Position numbers and translations under genes: made by a program. The notes below the pieces were generated by a model. It saw only the letters and a list, made by a program, of their open reading frames with translations, made no database searches and was not told the origin of the DNA. A DNA stretch of 64,000 bases from Halogeometricum rufum (GTDB lineage Archaea; Halobacteriota; Halobacteria; Halobacteriales; Haloferacaceae): positions 1,364,001 to 1,428,000 of the forward strand of contig NZ_FOYT01000001.1 in assembly GCF_900112175.1 (NCBI RefSeq), given 5' to 3'. Each line of letters starts with the position of its first letter. The stretch's first letter is position 1. Below, in pieces: positions 1 through 8,510 of this stretch.

Positions 1-973
1 GGTAGTCCACCACGTCGCCGGCCCCGAAGATGCCGGGCACGTCGGTGGCCGTCTGGCCGCCGCCCTCGCCGCCCTTGGCCTTCACGTAGCCCTCGTCGTC
101 TCGTTCGACGCCCGTGCCTTCGAGGAAGTCGGCGTTCGGCGTGTGGCCGATGGCGTAGAACACCGCGCCCACGTCGAAGTCGAACTCCTCCGTCTCGGGG
201 TCGTCGAGTTTGTCCGTCGGGTGGCCCTCGGGGTTCCGAACCATCGTCACGTGGTCGACGCCCTCCTCGGGGGTCCCGTGGAGTTCGGTCACCTCGGTGT
301 TGCGCATGATTTCTATCTCGCCGTCTTCGACTTTCTCCATCACGCGGTCGATCCAGTAGTCCTCCGCGCGGAACTCCTCGCGCCGGTGGGCGATGTACAC
401 CTTCGAGGCGAACTTCGTGAGGAAACTCGCCTCCTCCATCGCGGCGTCGCCCCCGCCGACGACCAGAATCTTCTCGTCGCGGAAGAACGCGCCGTCGCAC
501 GTCGCACACGTCGACAGACCGTACCCCATCAGTTCGTCCTCGCCGGGGATGCCGAGCGTCCGCGCGGAGGCGCCCGAGGCGGCGATGATGGCGTCGGCGG
601 TGTAGACGTCGCCGTTCTTCATCGTCACCGTGAACGGTCGCTCGGAGGCGTCACCAGACTGCGTCTGGTTGCCCGCCGAGGTTCCCTCGGCGACGTCCAC
701 GTCCGCGACGATGCCGTGGTCTATCTCCGCGCCGAACCGTTCGGCCTGCTTCTTCATCCGCTGGATGAGTTCGGGGCCGGAGATGCCCTCCGGGAAGCCC
801 GGGTAGTTCTCGACTTCCGTCGTCAGCGTCAACTGTCCGCCGGGTTCGTCGCCCTCGAACACGAGCGGTTCGTTGTTCGACCGACCGGCGTAGATGGCCG
901 CGGAGAGCCCGGAGATGCCGGACCCGGCGATGATGAGTTTCCGATGTTCCACGAACGCGTCGTCCTCGCTCAT
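1..973 (-). CDS. trxB: Thioredoxin reductase-like NAD(P)/FAD oxidoreductase (C-terminus cut by window edge)
   Basis: The reading frame starts at an ATG at 973 and is still open at base 1, so about 324 residues are visible and only the end is missing. The N-terminus has a dinucleotide-binding GSGISGL loop for FAD. The redox-active CATC pair sits near residue 150 in the context STCATCDG, the hallmark of low-molecular-weight thioredoxin reductases, and a second nucleotide loop (VGGGDAAMEEA) follows. The last visible residues (GIFGAGDVVDY) match the C-terminal FAD-contact segment. The expected role is cytoplasmic NAD(P)H-dependent reduction of thioredoxin. The physiological electron donor cannot be read from the sequence. 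There is no operon partner in view; the next gene is divergent. Confidence 0.93.
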   Translation of the reverse strand, partial: MSEDDAFVEHRKLIIAGSGISGLSAAIYAGRSNNEPLVFEGDEPGGQLTLTTEVENYPGFPEGISGPELIQRMKKQAERFGAEIDHGIVADVDVAEGTSAGNQTQSGDASERPFTVTMKNGDVYTADAIIAASGASARTLGIPGEDELMGYGLSTCATCDGAFFRDEKILVVGGGDAAMEEASFLTKFASKVYIAHRREEFRAEDYWIDRVMEKVEDGEIEIMRNTEVTELHGTPEEGVDHVTMVRNPEGHPTDKLDDPETEEFDFDVGAVFYAIGHTPNADFLEGTGVERDDEGYVKAKGGEGGGQTATDVPGIFGAGDVVDY

Positions 974-1206
974 GCCTCGACGTTCGCTAGTCCGGACCTT
1001 TTAGGTTCCGCTGTCGTGCGCGAGAGCCGTCGCAACCGCCACGCGCTACCGCGGTACGGAGCCGCACGCGGCCGCCGCGACGGGCGACCGGTCGGTCGAC
1101 TCACCGTGTCCGACGGCGGCCGGGCGTCGCGCCGGCCGGCGGTCCGACGCGTCTCACCACCGGTCGAACGGCGGGCTTCATACGCCCGCGCCGCCGAGGT
1201 GTTCGC

Positions 1207-1494
1207 ATGCCCGCGGACTTAGAGGAGAAGACCGACCGCTACGGTCGGATGCTCGCAGACGCACTCGCGGCGGCGACGGTGGCCGTCCCGCCGGGAACGC
1301 CCCTCGGCGACGCCGCGACGGAGATAGAGGAGATGGCCGTCTCCTACCTCGAGGACGGCCGGCACTTCCGCGAGACGGACGACCCGGTGAACGCCCTCGC
1401 GTCGTTCTCGTACGGGTACGGCTGGCTGGACGCCGGCGTCAGGATGGGGCTGTTCGAGGTGCCCGACGACACGGACCTGTTCACGACGGAGTGA
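1207..1494 (+). CDS. DUF357 family protein
   Basis: A 95-residue acidic protein. Its second half has the pattern typical of archaeal DUF357 proteins: YLEDGRHF, then a short DDPVNALASFSYGYGWLDAG segment ending in VRMGLF. The family is small, helical and of unknown function. The gene lies between divergent trxB and convergent cysS and has no obvious partner. The ATG at 1207 is the only reasonable start. Upstream, 974-1206 is GC-rich with no clear TATA box. Confidence 0.85.
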   Translation: MPADLEEKTDRYGRMLADALAAATVAVPPGTPLGDAATEIEEMAVSYLEDGRHFRETDDPVNALASFSYGYGWLDAGVRMGLFEVPDDTDLFTTE

Positions 1495-1533
1495 GGCGTC
1501 CGTCTCGCCGTCCTCGGCGCGGTCCGCGTCCGC

Positions 1534-3021
1534 CTACTCGAACCGGAACGACGGGCCGTCGTCGGAGTCCTGCACCTCGACGCCGAGCGCTTCGAGTTCG
1601 TCGCGGAGTTCGTCGGCGCGGTCGTAGTTGCCGGCCTCGCGTTCGGTCTCGCGCACGTCCAACAGGAGCGTCACGAGGTCCTCGGCCACCGTCACGTCGC
1701 CGCCGTCGGCCGGGCCGCCGAAGCCGAGGCCGAACACGTCGCCGCCGAGGTCCTCGAACGCCTCGGCGGCCTCGCGCAGGCCGCGGTAGTCGTACTCGTC
1801 GGCGTCGCCGACGTGCGTGTTCACCGCCCGCGCGAGTTCGATGAGCGCGGCCATCGCCTCGCGGACGTTGAAGTCGTCGTTCATCGCCTCGCGGAACTCC
1901 TCGCGGGTGGTCTCCACGGCGTCCCGCAGGTCGTCGTCGGTCACGGTGGCGTAGGCGTCGGGACTGTCGCACGCCTCGACGGCCGCCTCGTAGGCGCGTT
2001 CGAGGCGGTCCCAGCGCTCCTCGGCCTCCGCCATCGCCTCGTCGCTGAACGTCTGTTCGGCGCGGTAGCCCGTCGAGAGGTAGAACGTCCGAATCACGTC
2101 CACGCCGAACTCCTCTAAGGCGTCGCTGACGGTGAAGAAGTTGCCCAGACTGGAGGACATCTTGTCCTCGTCCATCTGGAGGAGGCCGACGTGGAGCCAG
2201 TACCGCGCGAACGTCTGGCCGGTGGCGGCCTCGCTCTGGGCCACCTCGTTCTCGTGGTGGGGGAAGACGAGGTCACGGCCGCCGACGTGGACGTCGATGG
2301 TCTCCCCGAGGTGCGTCATCGACATCGCCGAGCACTCGATGTGCCAGCCGGGTCGGCCCTCGCCCCACGGCGAGTCCCACGTCTCCCCGCACGGGTCGTC
2401 GACGGGGTCTAACCCCTCGTGGCGGTGTTCGGCGACGGCGTCGGGCGAGACGGCGCCCGCCTTCCAGAGGGCGAAGTCGGCCGGGTGGCGCTTCTCGGCG
2501 CGTTCGTCCGCCTCGCCCTGCGCCTCCATCTCCTCGACCTGCTGGTTCGACAGCTTGCCGTACTCCTCGAACGTCGTCACGTCGAAGTAGACCGACCCGT
2601 TCGACTCGTAGGCGTGCCCGCGTTCCACCAGCGTCTCCACGAGGTCGATTATCTGCGGGACGTGTTCGGAGACGCGGGGGTAGACTTCGGCCCGCTTGAG
2701 GTTCAGCCCCCGCATGTCGCGGATGACGTGGTCGGTGAAGTGGCGGGCGACCGCCGGTTCGCTCTCCCCCAACTCGTCCTCGCCGATGCGCGCGGCTATC
2801 TTCTCGTTGACGTCCGTGAAGTTCTCGACGTGGTGGACGGTGTACCCCTCGTGTTCCAGCCACCGGTGCATCACGTCGGCGTGCATCCAGAGGCGGGCGT
2901 GGCCGAGGTGGGCGTCGTCCGAGACCGTCAGTCCGCAGACGTAGAGCAACACGTCGTCGTCGTCCTGTGGTTCGAACTCCTCGCGTTCTCCCGTCAGGGT
3001 GTTGGTCACGGACAGCGTCAT
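1534..3021 (-). CDS. cysS: Cysteinyl-tRNA synthetase
   Basis: A 495-residue class I aminoacyl-tRNA synthetase that charges tRNA-Cys in the cytoplasm. The first conserved block YVCGLTV supplies a zinc ligand and is followed by HLGH, the variant of the HIGH signature. A central ECSAMS block gives another zinc ligand, and DKMSSS is the ATP-binding KMSKS-type loop. Length is normal for archaeal CysS with the C-terminal helical anticodon-binding domain. The start ATG at 3021 gives the usual N-terminus MTLSVTNTLTGE. It is a stand-alone gene convergent with DUF357. Long antisense frames over it are GC-driven shadows. Confidence 0.97.
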   Translation of the reverse strand: MTLSVTNTLTGEREEFEPQDDDDVLLYVCGLTVSDDAHLGHARLWMHADVMHRWLEHEGYTVHHVENFTDVNEKIAARIGEDELGESEPAVARHFTDHVIRDMRGLNLKRAEVYPRVSEHVPQIIDLVETLVERGHAYESNGSVYFDVTTFEEYGKLSNQQVEEMEAQGEADERAEKRHPADFALWKAGAVSPDAVAEHRHEGLDPVDDPCGETWDSPWGEGRPGWHIECSAMSMTHLGETIDVHVGGRDLVFPHHENEVAQSEAATGQTFARYWLHVGLLQMDEDKMSSSLGNFFTVSDALEEFGVDVIRTFYLSTGYRAEQTFSDEAMAEAEERWDRLERAYEAAVEACDSPDAYATVTDDDLRDAVETTREEFREAMNDDFNVREAMAALIELARAVNTHVGDADEYDYRGLREAAEAFEDLGGDVFGLGFGGPADGGDVTVAEDLVTLLLDVRETEREAGNYDRADELRDELEALGVEVQDSDDGPSFRFE

Positions 3022-3167
3022 CGGTACGTGATACTCCGCTCGCGTTTTTCAACCCGTCGGAACGGGCGGTGAGGCGACGGGAGACCGGACGCGACGCCGA
3101 GCGCACCTGCCCGACGCGTATCGGGACCCGCGGCGAGCGTCGGCGTGTGAGTCGAAAAAAGCGCGGT

Positions 3168-3758
3168 TCAGCTGAGTTGGACGAGTCTCGCCCGCCCGGA
3201 CGCGCTGTTGATGTGGACGTTGAACTCGGTGTCGCCGTCGCGGGCGTGGACGACCCACGCGCTCCGCTGTCGGGACGGAGCCTCGACGTCCGCCTCCGCG
3301 TGGCCGGCGATTTCGAGTTGCTCGCGGGCTATCTGCCGCGCCCGTTCGGCCGTCGTCACCGACTGACCGTCGTCGTTCAGACCGACGGTGGTCACCGGAA
3401 CCGGCGACGTGCGGACGACGCGCTCGGCGACGCTGCCGATGAGGATGCGTTCGACGCCGCTCCGGCCGTGCGTGCCCATGACCACCAGGTCGGCGCCGAC
3501 GTCCTCGACGGCGTCGACGACGGCCGCCGCCGGGTCGCCCTCGCGAACGGTCGTCTCGACGGCGACGCTCCGTTCCTCGGCGCGCGATCTGAGTTCGTCG
3601 AGCGCTCGCTCGCCGCGCTCTGTGGGTTCGTCGTCCGACTCGGCGACGAACAGTCCGTGAACCGTCGCGTCGAAGTGCCCCGCCAACTCGATAGCGTGAC
3701 CCGCGGCGCGCTCCGCCTCCGGACTTCCGTCGCTGGGAACGAGGATTGTCTCGTACAT
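3168..3758 (-). CDS. Universal stress protein (UspA) with extra C-terminal PepSY-like domain
   Basis: Residues 1 to about 140 form a standard UspA fold: MYETILVPSDGS at the start and the nucleotide-binding loop MGTHGRSGVERILIGSVAERV near the end of the domain. About 55 further residues follow (RARQIAREQLEIAG, then SAWVVHARDG and FNVHINSASGRARLV). Their helix-strand pattern resembles a PepSY-type small domain. I chose the start at 3758 because the family begins MYETI; the frame extends 26 codons upstream without Usp-like sequence. An AT-rich box near 3793-3802 fits a promoter about 35 bases upstream. The role is probably a cytoplasmic stress-response nucleotide-binding protein; the tail's role is unknown. 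Confidence 0.85.
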   Translation of the reverse strand: MYETILVPSDGSPEAERAAGHAIELAGHFDATVHGLFVAESDDEPTERGERALDELRSRAEERSVAVETTVREGDPAAAVVDAVEDVGADLVVMGTHGRSGVERILIGSVAERVVRTSPVPVTTVGLNDDGQSVTTAERARQIAREQLEIAGHAEADVEAPSRQRSAWVVHARDGDTEFNVHINSASGRARLVQLS

Positions 3759-3899
3759 GATTACGTCACCGAGCGAGGGTTGGACGTTCACGTAAAAATA
3801 TGTGGTACGAGATTCCAGTCCTCTGAGAATCGACACGTCAGACGGGGTCGAACGCGCCGGACGCGCCCGTCCCGCCCTCCTCGTCGGCGCGGGCGACGC

Positions 3900-4403
3900 T
3901 CAGACCGGCACCGCCTCGAACGTCGCCTCGACGTGTCGAAGCGCCGTCGCCCCCTGTCGTTGCGGGACGACGACGACGAGTTCGTCGTCGGCGACGCCGG
4001 CGGCGTCCACGAGCACGTTCTCGGCGGCGAGTCGGTCGCAGACGACGGCGAGAGCGCGCGTGTCCACGTCGCCGGTGGCGACGAGAGCGGTGAGTTCGCC
4101 CTTCGCGGCCACGAGGGCGACGTCGCCGACGGTCAGCACCCGGTCGTCCTCCTCCGTGGCGACGACGTCCTCGCCCGCGAGACCGACTCCGCTCCGCATC
4201 CGGACCGTGACGTCCCTGTGTTCTGTCTCCAACGGCGGCAGGTCCTCGGCGAACCGGCGGAGGGCGGTCGCTATCGAATCGGTGTCGCCCTCCACGTCCA
4301 GACGCTCGGCGGCGGCCGTGTAGTTCACGACGCCCGCGCGAAGCGCGTAGAGCAGCGACGGACGCGCCCTGACGGCGTCTCGTGTCTCGGCGGCGAGTGA
4401 CAT
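3900..4403 (-). CDS. Haloarchaeal conserved protein (DUF7523-like)
   Basis: A 167-residue protein beginning MSLAAETRDAVRARP. The first third looks helical (LLYALRAGVVNYTAAAERL) and resembles a small helix-turn-helix-type segment. The remainder alternates strands and helices and ends with VVVVPQRQGATALRHVE. I recognise it as a conserved haloarchaeal family, probably DUF7523, whose function is not established. The frame continues upstream to 4655, but the extra residues are low-quality, so the ATG at 4403 was preferred. It is divergent from cbiX across a 196-base gap. An alternative overlapping frame (3838-4572) has an Arg-rich composition typical of a shadow. Confidence 0.75.
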   Translation of the reverse strand: MSLAAETRDAVRARPSLLYALRAGVVNYTAAAERLDVEGDTDSIATALRRFAEDLPPLETEHRDVTVRMRSGVGLAGEDVVATEEDDRVLTVGDVALVAAKGELTALVATGDVDTRALAVVCDRLAAENVLVDAAGVADDELVVVVPQRQGATALRHVEATFEAVPV

Positions 4404-4599
4404 GAGCGAGGAGTCGACCGAACGGAACAAAAGTGTAGTGTCGGGCGAGTCGGTCCCCCGGCGACCGCACGCGGGCGACTCGACGCCGCCCGTGGGCCGT
4501 TGGAGCGGTGGTGCGATGGGCGAACTCCGACTCATAAATCGCGAAGATTCCTTTCCGTAATGCGAAGTCCATAAGGTGGCGCTCCCGTAACCCTCACCC

Positions 4600-5475
4600 A
4601 TGCAAGCGCTGGTCATCGTGGCGCACGGGTCGCACCTGAACCCGGATTCGAGCACGCCGACGCAGCGTCACGCGGACACCATCCGCGCGACGGGAGCGTT
4701 CGACGAAGTGAAGACCGGCTTCTGGAAGGAGGAACCCTCGATTCGGGAGGTGCTCCGCACCGTCGAGTCCGAGGAGGTGTACGTCGTCCCCCTCTTCATC
4801 AGCGAGGGCTACTTCACCGAGCAGGTCATCCCCCGGGAACTCCGTCTCGACGGCTGGGACGTCTCGCAGTGGGACTCGGACGGACTGAGCGCCGACACCG
4901 CGACGCTGACCGCCGCGGACACCGGTCAGACCGTCCACTACTGCGGGCCGGTCGGCACCCACGAGTCGATGACCGACGTGCTGGTGCGCCGCGCCGAGAC
5001 GGTGACCGGGGACCCCGACGTGGGCGAGGGGTTCGGCTTCGCCGTCGTCGGCCACGGCACCGAGCGTAACGAGAACTCCGCGAAGGCCATCGAGTACCAC
5101 GCCGACCGCGTCCGCGCGATGGACCGCTTCGACGAGGTGCAGGCGCTCTACATGGACGAAGAGCCGGAGGTGGACGACGTGACCGACTACTTCGAGTCCG
5201 AGGACGTCGTCGTCGTCCCCCTGTTCGTCGCCGACGGATTCCACACGCAGGAGGACATCCCCGAGGACATGGGTCTGACCGACGACTACCGGACGGGCTA
5301 CGACGTGCCCACCGAAGTCGACGGCATCCGCATCTGGTACGCCGGTGCCGTCGGCACCGAGGGACTGATGGCCGACGTGGTGCTCGAACGCGCCGCCGAG
5401 GCGGGGGCGAACCTCGACGAGGCCATCGCGACGGTGCGCGAGGAGACCAGAGAGACGGGAGCGGCGGGTGACTGA
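4600..5475 (+). CDS. cbiX: Sirohydrochlorin cobaltochelatase, two-repeat CbiX
   Basis: A 291-residue chelatase of the CbiX/SirB superfamily, inserting cobalt into (precorrin/)sirohydrochlorin in the early anaerobic cobalamin pathway. Two homologous halves are visible. The first opens with VIVAHGSHLNPDS and carries VVPLFISEGYFTEQVIPREL. The second opens with VVGHGTERNENS and carries VVPLFVADGFHTQEDIPED. The AHG/GHG histidines are the metal-binding candidates. It overlaps the downstream DR2241 gene by eight bases, so the two are surely co-translated. The ATG at 4600 gives the expected MQALVIVAHG start. Confidence 0.93.
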   Translation: MQALVIVAHGSHLNPDSSTPTQRHADTIRATGAFDEVKTGFWKEEPSIREVLRTVESEEVYVVPLFISEGYFTEQVIPRELRLDGWDVSQWDSDGLSADTATLTAADTGQTVHYCGPVGTHESMTDVLVRRAETVTGDPDVGEGFGFAVVGHGTERNENSAKAIEYHADRVRAMDRFDEVQALYMDEEPEVDDVTDYFESEDVVVVPLFVADGFHTQEDIPEDMGLTDDYRTGYDVPTEVDGIRIWYAGAVGTEGLMADVVLERAAEAGANLDEAIATVREETRETGAAGD

Positions 5476-6577
5476 CGTGCGCGCAGAGCAGTTCGAGGCG
5501 CTCGTCCGCGCGGCGGACGAGAGACCGGTCGACTTCGAGGGCCTGTTCGTCTCGTGGGACGGTGAGGGCTACACGTTCGAGACGCCCGACGCCGCACACG
5601 AGGACCTCTCGCAGGCCGGACTCCACGAGGCCGCCGTGGCCGCCGAGGAGTACGTGACGAACTGGTACCACTGGGAGGCGGACGTCGGCCACGCCGGCCG
5701 GCACCGCCGCGCGTTCCTCCGGAAACTGGAGGCGGCCGACGAGTACGCCGTCCCCGAACGCTACGACGAACTCCGCGAGGGGATGGTGACCGAGTGGGGA
5801 CAGCTCCGAATCACCGCGACGCTCGGCGCGGCGGGCGAACGGCGATACGAGGTCAGACACGAGGACGACGCGGGGACCGACCGCGACCGATTGGACGAAC
5901 ACGCGGACCCGCTGGACGCGCGCGAACTCGCCACCTTCGACGAGCGAGGGCGGTACCGACCGCTGAAGACGGCGCCGACGCTCGTCTCCGGGTGGGTGTT
6001 CCCCGAGTTGGACGGCCGCGAACTCGTGGAGACGGTGGACACGTTCTACCCCGCCACCGTCGCCAACTGGCACCTCGAGTCCGAGGGCGAACTCGACGTC
6101 TCCCACTGGGAGGAGACGATGGAGCGACAGACCGGCATCTACAGCGTCATCCAGACGTGGAACCGCGGCGACGGCCACGAACACGTCGAGTGGGTCGCCG
6201 AGGCCTGCTGTGACGACTCGCAGTGTCTCAAGCGCCGAGAGTGGCAGTACGACGAGGAGACCGAACTCGACGCCGACGGCGGCGACGGCGCGTTCCCCTG
6301 CCGGGAGCCGTGTTCGCTGGTCGTCGCGGCCGCCCGCAAGTGGACGCGACTGGAGGGCGAAGAGAGCCGGACGTACGAGTTCGAACTCACCCCCTCCGAG
6401 AAGGAACAGGTCGAGGAGATAATCGACGCCGTCGCCGACGGCCGGGTCGACGACATCCGCGAGGCGGACATCTACGAGGGCGCGAACCGCTACCGCACGC
6501 GGTTCCTCCGGGCGAAGCGGTTCGACGAGGACGGCAACCTCTCGGGGACGCCGACCGAAGAGGAGACGAACGACTGA
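5468..6577 (+). CDS. DR2241 family iron-sulfur-type protein linked to cobalamin synthesis
   Basis: A 369-residue protein translated from a GTG that overlaps the end of cbiX. It has two cysteine clusters, ACCDDSQC near residues 240-250 and FPCREPC near 280. These fit the 4Fe-4S-binding DR2241 family that often accompanies or is fused to CbiX. The N-terminal 220 residues show Trp/Tyr-rich segments such as NWYHWEAD and TNVxxWHLE-like stretches without a catalytic motif I can name. Coupling with cbiX argues for a role in cobalt chelation or corrin ring formation, but the reaction is not established. The C-terminus is helical and acidic. Confidence 0.8.
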   Translation: MTDVRAEQFEALVRAADERPVDFEGLFVSWDGEGYTFETPDAAHEDLSQAGLHEAAVAAEEYVTNWYHWEADVGHAGRHRRAFLRKLEAADEYAVPERYDELREGMVTEWGQLRITATLGAAGERRYEVRHEDDAGTDRDRLDEHADPLDARELATFDERGRYRPLKTAPTLVSGWVFPELDGRELVETVDTFYPATVANWHLESEGELDVSHWEETMERQTGIYSVIQTWNRGDGHEHVEWVAEACCDDSQCLKRREWQYDEETELDADGGDGAFPCREPCSLVVAAARKWTRLEGEESRTYEFELTPSEKEQVEEIIDAVADGRVDDIREADIYEGANRYRTRFLRAKRFDEDGNLSGTPTEEETND

Positions 6578-6601
6578 CGGACGCGTCCGGCGGGACGCCC
6601 G

Positions 6602-7195
6602 CTACTCGCGGAGCAAGAAGACGGCGCCGACCACGGCGGCGCCGAGGACGACGCCGACGCTGAGAACCACGACGGTGTTCTGGACGACGCTGACGACGAC
6701 GGCGGCGACGGCGACGACGAGGAGGAGCAAGCCGACGACGGGGAGCGTCGCCTGCGACGGGAGGTTCACCTGCGAGGGGAGCGCCGCCGTCAGTTCCTCG
6801 ACTATCGAGGGGTCGGGGTCGCGCTTCGGCGGTTTGCTCAGCGTCTCGTCCACGTCGATGCCGGGCTTCGTGTCCGGCGTCGGGTGGACGGTCACGTCGA
6901 CGTACGCCGTCTCCGCGCCGTAGCCGGTGACTATCTTCAGCTTGCCCGACACCGCTTCGCTCCCCGGGTTCGTCTCGACGCGAACGCGCTGCGATTCCTC
7001 CCCCTCGACGTAGTGGTTGCCCGTCTCTAGGCGTGCCACGCGGGACAGGTCGTCGTCGAGGTGGAGGTGAACGTGAACGGCTTGCCCGACGTTCGCCAAC
7101 AGCACGTCGAACGCACCGGCTACCGAGAACGACGGCGGCGCGCTGATGGCGTGCAGTCCATCACCGTTCAGTTCGACTCGCAGCGACTCGGTCAC
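6602..7195 (-). CDS. Membrane-anchored haloarchaeal protein (DUF7524-like)
   Basis: A 197-residue protein. Residues 1-115 are strand-rich with an immunoglobulin-like feel (VELNGDGLHAIS, VHVHLHLDDDL, GKLKIVTGYG). A Pro-rich linker follows, and two C-terminal hydrophobic segments near residues 150-170 and 173-195 (LPVVGLLLLVVAVAAVVV, VVLSVGVVLGAAVVGAVF) should anchor it in the membrane. There is no signal peptide. I recognise it as a haloarchaea-specific family, probably DUF7524; function unknown. It is convergent with the DR2241 gene, separated by only 24 bases. Confidence 0.78.
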   Translation of the reverse strand: MTESLRVELNGDGLHAISAPPSFSVAGAFDVLLANVGQAVHVHLHLDDDLSRVARLETGNHYVEGEESQRVRVETNPGSEAVSGKLKIVTGYGAETAYVDVTVHPTPDTKPGIDVDETLSKPPKRDPDPSIVEELTAALPSQVNLPSQATLPVVGLLLLVVAVAAVVVSVVQNTVVVLSVGVVLGAAVVGAVFLLRE

Positions 7196-7245
7196 GTCTG
7201 GTTACGTCACCACGCCGATTAAAAAGCGTTCAGGTCGACGCGGAA

Positions 7246-7434
7246 CTACTCGTCGTCCCGCATGTCCGGCGGGAGCAGGTTCGGGATGCCGTCCTCGATG
7301 GGGTACTCCTCGCCCGTGACGGTGCCGACGAGTGTGCCGGAGAGTATCTCGTCGCCGTCGCGCTCCGTGACTTGGAGTTCCAGGTCGCTCTTGTCGAGCG
7401 GGTCGCAGAGGATGTCCATCAGAGATTCCTTCAT
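7246..7434 (-). CDS. Trm112-like methyltransferase-activator domain protein
   Basis: A 62-residue protein starting MKESLMDILCDPLDKSDLEL and ending with YPIEDGIPNLLPPDM. This is the Trm112/UPF0434 zinc-ribbon-like fold that activates several RNA and protein methyltransferases. Only one Cys of the usual pairs is present (ILCDPLDK), as is common in haloarchaeal members. The start at 7434 is preferred over the nine-codon extension (7461), which adds unrelated residues. It lies just upstream of, and parallel to, the DUF7524-like gene with a 50-base gap. Partner methyltransferases are not in this window. Confidence 0.87.
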   Translation of the reverse strand: MKESLMDILCDPLDKSDLELQVTERDGDEILSGTLVGTVTGEEYPIEDGIPNLLPPDMRDDE

Positions 7435-7591
7435 ACCCCGCTGTGAGTCTCGGCGCGACAAAAGACTACGGGTTCGACCCGCGCTGCCGGCGCTCCGCGC
7501 CCCGAACCGCGTCCGGCCGCCGCCGTTCGCTCGTCCCCGAAGTCCGGGAGCCGTCGCGGGATTCTTGCCCGTGGGCGCCGGAGTTCACCAC

Positions 7592-7933
7592 ATGGTCTGT
7601 GCGAAGATGCGAAAGCTGTGGTACGGATTTCTGGTGGCCTACGGTCTCGTGACCGTCGTCGCGCCGCGAATCGTCACGCGACTCAGCGTACGGAAGGGAC
7701 TCCGGGGCTTCGAGAACACGGAGGAACTCGAACCGACCGACTGGTACGTCCGCGCCGTCAGAGCCTCCGGCGTCGGGATGCTCGCCGCCGGCGGTACCGG
7801 ACTGCTGCTCGAAGGACGGGCCGAGGCACGGGAGGCGACGGCCGAGGTGGAAGCCGGCGACGAGACGGCCGCAGCAGAGACGACCGACGACAGGGCTGAC
7901 GACGACGGGACGACCGACGACGAGTCGGTCTGA
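7592..7933 (+). CDS. Small haloarchaeal membrane protein
   Basis: A protein of 113 residues (or 108 if the second ATG at 7607 is used). The core is MRKLWYGFLVAYGLVTVVAPRIV, a probable membrane segment, followed by an amphipathic stretch with LEPTDWYVRAVRASGVGMLAAGGTGLL, a second hydrophobic segment. The tail is acidic and low-complexity with many Asp/Glu/Thr residues. This is a recurrent small haloarchaeal membrane protein of unknown function. The frame is open further upstream to 7262, but that part is antisense to the Trm112-like gene and is not credible protein. Confidence 0.7.
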   Translation: MVCAKMRKLWYGFLVAYGLVTVVAPRIVTRLSVRKGLRGFENTEELEPTDWYVRAVRASGVGMLAAGGTGLLLEGRAEAREATAEVEAGDETAAAETTDDRADDDGTTDDESV

Positions 7934-8022
7934 CCGACGCGGCCGAACATCTCCGGGTCGTCCTCCTGCGAACTGGGAATCGCCGCGCTCGTTTTTCCTC
8001 CGCTTCCCGTGGGCCGACTCGC

Positions 8023-8400
8023 ATGGCAGAAGAGACCCTCTACCGGAGACTCGGCGGCAGCGACGCAATCGCGGCCGTCGTCGACAGCTTCTACGACCGC
8101 GTCCTCGCTGACGACCGACTCCGTCCGTTCTTCGAGGACGTGGACATGGCCGAACAGCGCGCCCACCAGACGCAGTTCCTCGCGGCGGTGACGGGTGGGC
8201 CCGTCGAGTACGACGGCGCGGATATGGCGGCCGCGCACGACCACCTCGACATCGACCACGAGGCGTACGACGCCATCGCACGCCACCTCGACGCGGCCCT
8301 CGGCGAGCACGACGTGCCGGCGGACGACCGAGCGGCCGTCGTCGAGGCCGTCGAGTCGTTCCGCGGCGACATCGTCACGCAGGGCGCTCGGTCCGCCTGA
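8023..8400 (+). CDS. glbN: Group I truncated haemoglobin
   Basis: A 125-residue protein of the 2-on-2 globin family. It starts MAEETLYRRLGGSDAIAAVVDSFYDRVLADDRLRPFFEDVDM, the classic helix A/B region including the B10 Tyr. QRAHQTQFLAAVTGGP is the E-helix region, and DMAAAHDHLDIDHEAYDAIARHL carries the proximal F8 His candidate (AAHDHL). Such proteins bind O2/NO in the cytoplasm and are linked to NO detoxification or oxygen handling. Length and motifs are complete. A TATA-like box is not obvious, although tttttcc precedes at 7992-7998. It is convergent with purA. Confidence 0.93.
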   Translation: MAEETLYRRLGGSDAIAAVVDSFYDRVLADDRLRPFFEDVDMAEQRAHQTQFLAAVTGGPVEYDGADMAAAHDHLDIDHEAYDAIARHLDAALGEHDVPADDRAAVVEAVESFRGDIVTQGARSA

Positions 8401-8510
8401 GACCCGGCGGCGCGGCGGCGTGACGGGAGAGCGGACGAGCGGGAAGAAGAGTAGAGGGCGCGAAATAGGTGAGCGCGCGAGAAGAGACGAGAGCGGCGCG
8501 AACCGAACGG

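Noticed and set aside
4826-6184. Long minus frame opposite cbiX and the DR2241 gene
   Set aside because: Antisense shadow with low-complexity Arg/Ser end; the plus-strand genes are recognisable and coupled.
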